A stretch of 64,000 bases of DNA. Source: Novimethylophilus sp036504375 (lineage in GTDB: Bacteria > Pseudomonadota > Gammaproteobacteria > Burkholderiales > Methylophilaceae). Each line of letters opens with the position of its first letter. Position 1 is the stretch's first letter. This document shows positions 58,401-64,000 of this stretch, piece by piece. A model generated the notes under the pieces. It had not been told where the DNA came from and did no database searches. It saw only the letters and a list, made by a program, of their open reading frames with translations. Location of the stretch: the NCBI RefSeq assembly GCF_036504375.1, contig NZ_DASXVH010000084.1, forward strand, positions 8,105-72,104, written 5' to 3'. Both the position numbers and the translations under genes were made by a program.

Positions 58401-59669
58401 TTAATTCGCTGCGGGACCCCAGGAAGGCTCCCGCACATCCCCCGCCTCGCTGAGACGTTGTTTTACACGACCGTCGGCGGACACCACCGACAATATACCC
58501 CGGTTATTGACGCTGGTGGCATATATGATCAGCCTGCCGTTGGGCGCGAAGCTGGGCGACTCGTCCTGGGACGAATCCGACAATATCTGCACCTGGCCGC
58601 TGGCCAATTCGCGCACGGCAACCTGGAATTTGCCGTTCTCACGGCGGATATAGGCGAGTAATTTGCCGTCGGGCGAAAGGTGTGGGCTTACGTTATAGCT
58701 GCCGTCGAAGGTGACGCGCTGCGCTTCGCCGCCGAGCGGCGAAATGCGGTAGATCTGCGGGCTGCCGCCGCGATCCGAGGTGAAGTAAATCCACTTGCCG
58801 TCGGGCGACCAGTAGGGTTCGGTATCGATCGCGCTACCCTGCGATAGCGGCTGCATGCCGGTGCCGTCGGCATTGATCAGGCTTAAGCGCGAGTTGGCGC
58901 CATGCGTCAGCACGATCGCCAGCCTTTTGCCATCAGGCGACCAGGCCGGGGCGCTGTTGTTGCCCTTGAAATTGGCCAGTACGTAGCGTTGGCCCGAAGT
59001 CAACGACTGCACATAGACGACGGGTTTTTTCTTCTCGAACGAGACGTAGGCCAGTCTGGTGCCGTCCGGCGACCACGCCGGCGAAATAATCGGTTCGGCG
59101 CTGGAGAGCACGGTTTGCGGATTGTTGCCGTCGGCGTCCGCCACCACCAGCGTAAAGCGTTTGCCGGTCTTGTTGACGTAAGTGATGCGGGTGGCGAATA
59201 CGCCTGGTTCGCCGGTCAGTTTTTCATAAATGATATCGGCTATTTTATGAGCGGTCTGCCGCAACTGGCTCGGCGTCACGTCGAACTCCAGTCCGGTCAG
59301 CTGATTTTGCTTGAGCACGTCCAGCAAGCGGAAGGACACTTTGAGACGGCCTGCGGCGGACGGCTCCACCTTGCCTATTACCAGTGCCTGCGCTTGCAAC
59401 GCCGCCCATTCGGGGTATTTTACATCGACCGGATCATGGGGCTGGCTGACCACGCCTCGCGTTTCCAGCAGGCGGAACATTCCGCTGCGACGCAGGTCGG
59501 CGCCAATGACCGTAGGCACGCTTTCCGGCAAGGTGGCGGTCTGCGGCTGGGCAAACGGGACAATGGCGATCGGGATTTGCTGCGCCGCACCGCCGACGAT
59601 TTCGATATCGAGCGCGGCGCGGGAAATTGCGGGCAATAACAAGGGCAATAAAAGCAGGCATCGAATCAT
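58401..59669 (-). CDS. tolB: Tol-Pal system protein TolB
   Basis: Periplasmic beta-propeller that links Pal to TolA. The 422-residue protein has a signal peptide (about 1-18), an N-terminal domain (about 20-160) and a six-bladed propeller with repeated SPAWSPDGTRLAYVS, APAWSPDGKRLAIV, EPYWSPDGKWIYFTSDRGG and SPHLSPDGKLLAYI blades. It is 25 bases upstream of pal. Confidence 0.96.
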   Translation of the reverse strand: MIRCLLLLPLLLPAISRAALDIEIVGGAAQQIPIAIVPFAQPQTATLPESVPTVIGADLRRSGMFRLLETRGVVSQPHDPVDVKYPEWAALQAQALVIGKVEPSAAGRLKVSFRLLDVLKQNQLTGLEFDVTPSQLRQTAHKIADIIYEKLTGEPGVFATRITYVNKTGKRFTLVVADADGNNPQTVLSSAEPIISPAWSPDGTRLAYVSFEKKKPVVYVQSLTSGQRYVLANFKGNNSAPAWSPDGKRLAIVLTHGANSRLSLINADGTGMQPLSQGSAIDTEPYWSPDGKWIYFTSDRGGSPQIYRISPLGGEAQRVTFDGSYNVSPHLSPDGKLLAYIRRENGKFQVAVRELASGQVQILSDSSQDESPSFAPNGRLIIYATSVNNRGILSVVSADGRVKQRLSEAGDVREPSWGPAAN

Positions 59670-59692
59670 CGGCGAATTATAAAACGAAATTA

Positions 59693-60475
59693 TTAATCAT
59701 CGTTAGGGCGGAACTTGAGTTCTAGATCACGGAATTGGGCAAAAAGTTCCGGCTGAGGCGGCAACGGTAATGGTTGTGCTTGCAAAATGGCACGTTCCAC
59801 TGCCTGGTCGCAGGCCGGAATGCCGCTGCTTCTTGTCAGACGGGGATTGCCGGATATCTCGCCGGTGGGCATCAAGGAGATCCCGAATACCAGTTCCGGC
59901 TTGCCATTGCCGCATAGTTGCCGGTTGACGAAACGCCTGATTTTAGCTTGGATTTTTCCACGATAATCGTTAATGATGCCGCTGGAAGCCGCCAGCGTTT
60001 CAGCAGCGCGTTTAGCCTCCGTCGTATTTTTCACATCGGCTTGTTGCGTTTCATGCTCCCTGGGCTGATCTTCCAGCATCATCTGCTGCAGCTTGCGGAT
60101 TTCATCCTTGCGTTTCTTCTCGTCTTCCTTGGCCTTCTGCGCGGGATCAGGCTTCTTCGGCTCGACCTTGGGCGGCTTTTTCACTTCCGGCAGCGGCGGC
60201 TTGGCCTTGAGCTGGATTTCCGCCTTGGGCTCGGGGGGCGGGGCAGGCTCCGGTCTGGGTTCGATTTTTGGCGGAGGCGGCGGTTCCGGTTTAGGTCCTG
60301 GCGCAGCTACATGAGGCTGCGGCAGGCTATCCCACAACTCAACCTGGGCAATCTGCTGCGGCGGCATATTTTTCCAACTGAAAGACACCGCCAGCAGTAC
60401 GAAGAACAGCCCGTGGACCAGCAGGGCCAGCAGGCCGGCCGTCACGGCAAGTGGGCTTTCGCGTCTGCGAATCAT
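59693..60475 (-). CDS. tolA: Cell envelope integrity protein TolA
   Basis: Inner-membrane-anchored protein spanning the periplasm. The 260 residues contain an N-terminal membrane helix (about 10-32), a Pro/Glu/Lys-rich domain (50-115, with repeated PEPAPPPEPK-like and PKKPDPAQK strings), an alpha-helical segment with KEDEKKRKDEIRKLQQ, and a C-terminal TonB/TolA domain (about 170-260) with NPRLTRSSGIPACDQAVERAI. It is shorter than enteric TolA (about 420 residues) in the helical stalk. It overlaps tolR by 4 bases. Confidence 0.93.
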   Translation of the reverse strand: MIRRRESPLAVTAGLLALLVHGLFFVLLAVSFSWKNMPPQQIAQVELWDSLPQPHVAAPGPKPEPPPPPKIEPRPEPAPPPEPKAEIQLKAKPPLPEVKKPPKVEPKKPDPAQKAKEDEKKRKDEIRKLQQMMLEDQPREHETQQADVKNTTEAKRAAETLAASSGIINDYRGKIQAKIRRFVNRQLCGNGKPELVFGISLMPTGEISGNPRLTRSSGIPACDQAVERAILQAQPLPLPPQPELFAQFRDLELKFRPNDD

Positions 60476-60876
60476 CCCGAAGCGGGCTTGAGCAGCAGCC
60501 CGACCTTGTCGATCTTGTTTTGCTTAAGCAGATCCATCACGCCTATGACCTCTTCGTAGCGCGCGCTCTTGTCGGCGGCGATCACGATGGCCTGACCGGG
60601 GTGCCTGTTCAGGCTGTCGTGGATTGCGGCGAGCAGTTCGTCACGCTGCAGGCGCTTGCCGTCCAGTTCGATCGACTTGTCTTTTTTGACCGTAATTACC
60701 AGCGGTGCCGCAGCTTGTTTCAATGCCTGGCCCACTTGCGGCAATTCGACTACGCCGGGATTGGTCATCGGTGCGGTGACCATGAAAATCACCAGCAGCA
60801 CCAGCATCACGTCGATATACGGTACGACGTTGATCTGGTTCATCATGCGGCGCCGCGGGCGATGGGAGCGAGACAT
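60472..60876 (-). CDS. tolR: Tol-Pal system protein TolR
   Basis: ExbD/TolR-family subunit of the proton-driven motor. The 134-residue protein has one membrane helix with the essential Asp (VVPYIDVMLVLLVIFMVTAP, about 17-36) and a periplasmic domain ending DLLKQNKIDKVGLLLK. It overlaps tolA by 4 bases and follows tolQ by 12. Confidence 0.96.
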   Translation of the reverse strand: MSRSHRPRRRMMNQINVVPYIDVMLVLLVIFMVTAPMTNPGVVELPQVGQALKQAAAPLVITVKKDKSIELDGKRLQRDELLAAIHDSLNRHPGQAIVIAADKSARYEEVIGVMDLLKQNKIDKVGLLLKPASG

Positions 60877-60888
60877 GGTGGCGTCCTC

Positions 60889-61569
60889 TTAGCCCTTGCG
60901 TTGCAGGATGTTGGTGAACTCTTCCATGAAACTTTCATAACGGATCGCCAGCCGGTCTACGTGGGAGGCAAAACGGTTATAGGCGATTACCGCGGGGATC
61001 GCGGCAAACAGGCCGATGGCAGTGGCGATCAGGGCCTCGGCGATACCCGGAGCGACATGCGCGAGCGTGGCCTGCGCGACGTTGGCCAATCCGCGAAAGG
61101 CATTCATGATGCCCCATACGGTACCGAACAGGCCGATATACGGGCTCACCGAGCCCACCGACGCGAGAAAGGGCAGGTGCGCATCCAGGTCGTCCATTTC
61201 CCGGTTGAAGGCTGCCCGCATCGCACGGCGCGCGCTCTCGGTCAGACCGTTCACTTCCATGCCGCCCTGTTTCTTGAGCCGGGCGTACTCCTTGAAACCC
61301 GCCTCGAATATGCTGGCCATGCCTTGCGTGGTGCGGCGCCCGGCATTGATATTATCGTAGAGCTTGGTGAGGTCGCCGCCGGTCCAGAACGTGTGTTCGA
61401 AATCGACTGCCGCACGATCGGCGCGGTTCAACGTGAACAGCTTGAGAAAGATGTACCACCACGATACCAGCGATCCCAGCAGCAGAATCGCCATTACCGC
61501 CTGCACCGGCAGACTGGCCCCGGTTATCAGGGTCAACAAGGAAAGATCTTGCGCCATGCTTACATTCAC
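60889..61569 (-). CDS. tolQ: Tol-Pal system protein TolQ
   Basis: MotA/TolQ/ExbB-family proton channel subunit with three membrane helices: ITGASLPVQAVMAILLLGSLVSWWYIF, then LPFLASVGSVSPYIGLFGTVWGIMNAF and ATAIGLFAAIPAVIAYNRF. The frame starts with GTG at 61569, overlapping the ybgC stop (GTGA). An ATG at 61557 is an alternative that shortens the protein by four residues, to 222; the choice is open. Confidence 0.95.
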   Translation of the reverse strand: MNVSMAQDLSLLTLITGASLPVQAVMAILLLGSLVSWWYIFLKLFTLNRADRAAVDFEHTFWTGGDLTKLYDNINAGRRTTQGMASIFEAGFKEYARLKKQGGMEVNGLTESARRAMRAAFNREMDDLDAHLPFLASVGSVSPYIGLFGTVWGIMNAFRGLANVAQATLAHVAPGIAEALIATAIGLFAAIPAVIAYNRFASHVDRLAIRYESFMEEFTNILQRKG

Positions 61570-61973
61570 GATTGTTTGCTTTCAAAATGTTGTCGCAACA
61601 TTGCAGGGATAGGCACCGGCTTGAAAGAAGAGCTTGCTACGCAGGCCACTTCGACGGTGGCGGCCGTCAAAATATCGTCGCCGTATTGCAATTTCTGGTC
61701 GAAAACAATCCGGCTGCGGCCCAGCTCGACGACATGCGTCACGACATCGAGCAGCTGGTTGAAACGCGCCGGCCGGGCATATTTTATCTGAACGGTACGC
61801 ACCACGAACAAGACACCTTCGCGGCTGCGGAGTTCCGTTTGCTCGCAGCCCAGGCTGCGCAGCCACTCGGTGCGTGCGCGTTCGAAGAACTTGAGGTAGT
61901 TGGCGTGGTAGACCACGCCGCCGCCGTCGGTATCTTCGTAATAAATCCTTACCGGCCAACTGAAGCTATTCAT
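61566..61973 (-). CDS. ybgC: Tol-Pal-associated acyl-CoA thioesterase YbgC
   Basis: Hot-dog-fold thioesterase of 135 residues: RIYYEDTDGGGVVYHANYLKFFERARTEWLRSLG with the catalytic Asp in YEDTD, and VVRTVQIKYARPARFNQLLDV. It is the usual first gene of the tol-pal cluster. It overlaps ruvB by 8 bases and tolQ by 4. Confidence 0.95.
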   Translation of the reverse strand: MNSFSWPVRIYYEDTDGGGVVYHANYLKFFERARTEWLRSLGCEQTELRSREGVLFVVRTVQIKYARPARFNQLLDVVTHVVELGRSRIVFDQKLQYGDDILTAATVEVACVASSSFKPVPIPAMLRQHFESKQS

Positions 61974-63003
61974 CCCACAACTCCGGAGTTATGGCGGACT
62001 TTGGCTGCGGCAGGCCGAAATGCTGGTAAGCCATCGAAGTCGCCATACGGCCGCGCGGCGTGCGCATCAGGTAGCCTTGCTGGATCAGGTAGGGTTCCAG
62101 CACGTCCTCGATAGTGTCGCGTTCTTCGCCGATGGCCGCGGCCAGGCTTTCCACCCCTACCGGTCCGCCGCCAAATTTTTCCAGCACTGCCAGCAGCAGT
62201 TTTCTGTCCATCAGGTCCAGGCCCAGACGGTCCACGTCCAGCATGATCAGGGCTGCATCGGCCACGGCCGAGCTCACCGTGCCGTCGGCTTTTACCTGGG
62301 CGTAATCGCGGACGCGGCGCAGTAGCCGGTTGGCAATTCGTGGTGTGCCGCGCGAACGGCGGGCGATTTCCAGCGCCCCATCCTCCACCAGCGGGACTTC
62401 CAGCAGACCTGCGGAACGGTGGACGATGCGCGCCAGCTCTTCCGGCGTATAAAATTCCAGCCGGGCGACGATGCCGAAGCGGTCGCGCAACGGATTGGTG
62501 AGCATGCCGGCGCGGGTGGTGGCGCCCACCAGTGTGAACGGCGGCAGTTCCAGCCGCACCGACCTTGCCGCCGGGCCTTCGCCTATCATGATGTCGAGGC
62601 GGTAGTCTTCCATCGCCGGATAGAGGATTTCCTCGACCACGGGCGACAAGCGGTGGATTTCATCGATGAACAGCACGTCGTTGGGTTCGAGGTTGGTCAG
62701 CAGCGCGGCCAGGTCGCCGGCGCGCTCCAGCACCGGCCCGGAGGTCTGGCGCAGGCTGACGCCCATTTCCTTGGCGATGATGTGCGCCAGCGTGGTCTTG
62801 CCCAACCCCGGCGGGCCGAACAGCAGCACATGGTCCAGCGCTTCGCTCCGGCCGCGTGCGGCATGGATGAAAATTTCCAGCTGGCCGCGTGCTTTTTCCT
62901 GGCCGATATATTCGTCCAGCAGCTTGGGGCGCAGCGCCCGTTCCTGGGCTTCTTCCTCCCGCCCCAGCGTGGCGGTGGCGATCAGGCGGTCGGTTTCGAT
63001 CAT
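61966..63003 (-). CDS. ruvB: Holliday junction branch migration helicase RuvB
   Basis: AAA+ motor of the RuvABC resolvasome. The 345-residue protein has Walker A GPPGLGKTTLAHIIA (about 66-80), Walker B VLFIDEIHRLSPVVEEILYPAMEDY, sensor GATTRAGMLTNPLRDRFGI with the Arg finger, and the C-terminal winged helix (YLMRTPRGRMAT). Its start overlaps the stop of a 37-residue membrane peptide gene lying between it and ruvA. Confidence 0.97.
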   Translation of the reverse strand: MIETDRLIATATLGREEEAQERALRPKLLDEYIGQEKARGQLEIFIHAARGRSEALDHVLLFGPPGLGKTTLAHIIAKEMGVSLRQTSGPVLERAGDLAALLTNLEPNDVLFIDEIHRLSPVVEEILYPAMEDYRLDIMIGEGPAARSVRLELPPFTLVGATTRAGMLTNPLRDRFGIVARLEFYTPEELARIVHRSAGLLEVPLVEDGALEIARRSRGTPRIANRLLRRVRDYAQVKADGTVSSAVADAALIMLDVDRLGLDLMDRKLLLAVLEKFGGGPVGVESLAAAIGEERDTIEDVLEPYLIQQGYLMRTPRGRMATSMAYQHFGLPQPKSAITPELWDE

Positions 63004-63113
63004 GGCGAATTCCCCGCTTCAGCGAACAAACTAAAAGACCTCAAGACCAGGAAACAGCCAACGATGAAGAGGGCTGTCGAGGCAATGCGAACAAGTTGGC
63101 CGGTGTTGATCAT
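63000..63113 (-). CDS. 37-residue membrane peptide between ruvA and ruvB
   Basis: A short frame starting ATG at 63113, 4 bases after the ruvA stop, and ending in a TGA that overlaps the ruvB ATG (ATGA). The peptide has a single hydrophobic helix (about 8-30, RIASTALFIVGCFLVLRSFSLF) between a polar N-terminus and a short acidic tail. The overlap at one end and 4-base spacing at the other argue that it is translated. I do not recognise it; a role as a translational link or a small membrane protein is possible. Confidence 0.6.
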   Translation of the reverse strand: MINTGQLVRIASTALFIVGCFLVLRSFSLFAEAGNSP

Positions 63114-63117
63114 GCCG

Positions 63118-63702
63118 TCATGTTTTGGATAGCGATTTGAGCGCTTGCCGAATACCATCCGAAACCGACAAACCTGCCGGCAGTTGCTTGACGGAAGACA
63201 ATGCTTCGCGCTCGTTGTAGCCCAGTGCCAGCAAGGCATTGAGCACGTCGCTGACGCCGGTTTTCTGCTGCCCGCCAACCGGCTGTGCGCCCGCCGCTCC
63301 GAAACCCAGCTTGTCTTTCAGTTCCAGCAGCAGGCGCTCGGCGGTTTTCTTGCCGATGCCGGGAATCTTGACCAGCAATGCCGCCTCCTGCAGCATAATC
63401 GCCTGCGCCAGATCGTCCACCGACATACCGCTTAGTATACCCAGCGCCGACTTGGCGCCTATGCCGTTGACCTTGAGCAATTGACGGAATGTCATACGCT
63501 CGCGGTCGGTCAGAAAACCGTAGAGCAGCTGTGCGTCCTCGCGCACCACGAACTGGGTGTGCAGCGTTACGCGTTCGCCGGTGCCCGGCAGGTTGTAGAA
63601 CGTGCTCATCGGCACTTCCACCTCGTAGCCAACGCCGCTCACGTCCACGAGAATTTGCGGTGGATTCTTCTCCAGCAGCAGGCCGCTCAGGCGTCCGATC
63701 AT
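63118..63702 (-). CDS. ruvA: Holliday junction DNA helicase subunit RuvA
   Basis: Tetrameric Holliday-junction-binding protein. The 194-residue protein has the N-terminal OB fold (MIGRLSGLLLEKNPPQILVDVSGVGYEVEVPMSTF), the two helix-hairpin-helix motifs (VNGIGAKSALGIL and IPGIGKKTAERLLLELKDKL) and the C-terminal UBA-like domain III that contacts RuvB (DVLNALLALGYNEREALSSVK). Confidence 0.97.
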   Translation of the reverse strand: MIGRLSGLLLEKNPPQILVDVSGVGYEVEVPMSTFYNLPGTGERVTLHTQFVVREDAQLLYGFLTDRERMTFRQLLKVNGIGAKSALGILSGMSVDDLAQAIMLQEAALLVKIPGIGKKTAERLLLELKDKLGFGAAGAQPVGGQQKTGVSDVLNALLALGYNEREALSSVKQLPAGLSVSDGIRQALKSLSKT

Positions 63703-63733
63703 AATTGCTCCAAAGAGTATGCGGGAAATGCGT

Positions 63734-64000
63734 TCATATCAGCCGGCCGCCACGCACCCGGAAGCCGGCGGTGGCCAGCTTGCCCAGTCCTTGTCCGCCG
63801 TGCGCATGGCAGATGGCGCAGGCCAGCGCGTCGGCGGAGTCGGGCTTGGGCGCGGCCGGCAGGTTGAGCAGGCGCTTGACCATTTCCTGTACCTGCTCCT
63901 TGCCGGCGTGTCCGTTGCCGACTACTGCCTGCTTTACCTGCAAGGCTGTGTATTCTGCCACGGGCAGGTCGCGCAGGACTGCCGCGCTGATCGCCGCACC
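63734..64000 (-). CDS. ruvC: Holliday junction resolvase RuvC (5' part outside window)
   Basis: Endonuclease that resolves Holliday junctions. Only the C-terminal 88 residues are in the window: GAAISAAVLRDLPVAEYTALQVKQAVVGNGHAGKEQVQEMVKRLL, with the Lys-rich DNA-binding part, then PKPDSADALACAICHAHG with the catalytic Asp of DSADALA. It precedes ruvA by 31 bases on the minus strand. Confidence 0.95.
   Translation of the reverse strand, partial: GAAISAAVLRDLPVAEYTALQVKQAVVGNGHAGKEQVQEMVKRLLNLPAAPKPDSADALACAICHAHGGQGLGKLATAGFRVRGGRLI

Overview
The window looks like a chromosomal segment of a betaproteobacterium. The evidence is a betaproteobacterial 6S RNA beside zapA/zapB, the ruvCAB-ybgC-tolQRAB-pal-cpoB-queE-queC order, a BtuM-type cobalamin carrier (best known from Thiobacillus denitrificans), and the ATP-grasp-like GshA class found in sulfur and iron oxidisers and their relatives. 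I infer Nitrosomonadales (Gallionellaceae or Thiobacillaceae-like). No insertion sequence, prophage or CRISPR array is visible. Coding density is very high and many genes are coupled by 1-20 base overlaps.

Layout. 1-4.9 kb: housekeeping genes (xthA, a secreted serine protease, pyrE, a hypoxanthine/uracil-DNA glycosylase, gatB, 6S RNA, zapA, zapB). 4.9-17.3 kb: a cobalamin uptake, salvage and late-assembly island. A cobalamin riboswitch leads into btuB-btuM-cobO-cobU. cobQ faces these genes, cbiB-cobD-btuF-like follow, and cobT-cobS-cobC-cbiA-bluB run back on the minus strand. No corrin-ring genes are present here. 17.4-21.1 kb: tRNA-Phe, a rhodanese and a TusA-like protein, then mbfA, comM and ubiK on the minus strand.

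21.2-35.2 kb is a nitrogen-scavenging island. The first operon encodes an ABC transporter (its binding protein carries a frameshift), a small unknown protein, a NikR-family regulator, two DUF1989 proteins (the carboxyguanidine deiminase pair), a large biotin carboxylase, and an allophanate hydrolase split into two genes. This set matches guanidine assimilation better than urea degradation. Its promoter has a good sigma-54 element, an NtrC-like site about 110 bases upstream, and a GTATTA-N16-TAATAC inverted repeat with exactly the geometry of a NikR operator across the predicted transcription start. The second operon (porin, glnK, amtB) also has a sigma-54 promoter with an NtrC-type site. A third sigma-54 promoter at about 36.0 kb has no protein gene behind it. 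About 80 bases downstream lies a strong terminator, which predicts a small nitrogen- or stress-controlled RNA. The NikR-type operator and the sigma-54 small RNA are the most novel signals in the window.

36.1-42 kb: gshA-gshB, an apbE / NusG-domain-II / Gx-transporter trio and two envelope proteins. 42-49.4 kb: a minor-pilin cluster with PilY1 on the minus strand. 49.5-55.6 kb: lptM-lysA, purU, a CbiB paralog, ispH, ubiX and a DoxX protein. 55.6-64 kb (minus strand): queC, queE, cpoB, pal, tolB, tolA, tolR, tolQ, ybgC, ruvB, a 37-residue membrane peptide, ruvA and the end of ruvC.

All calls come from reading the sequence and recalled family knowledge; no database search was run.
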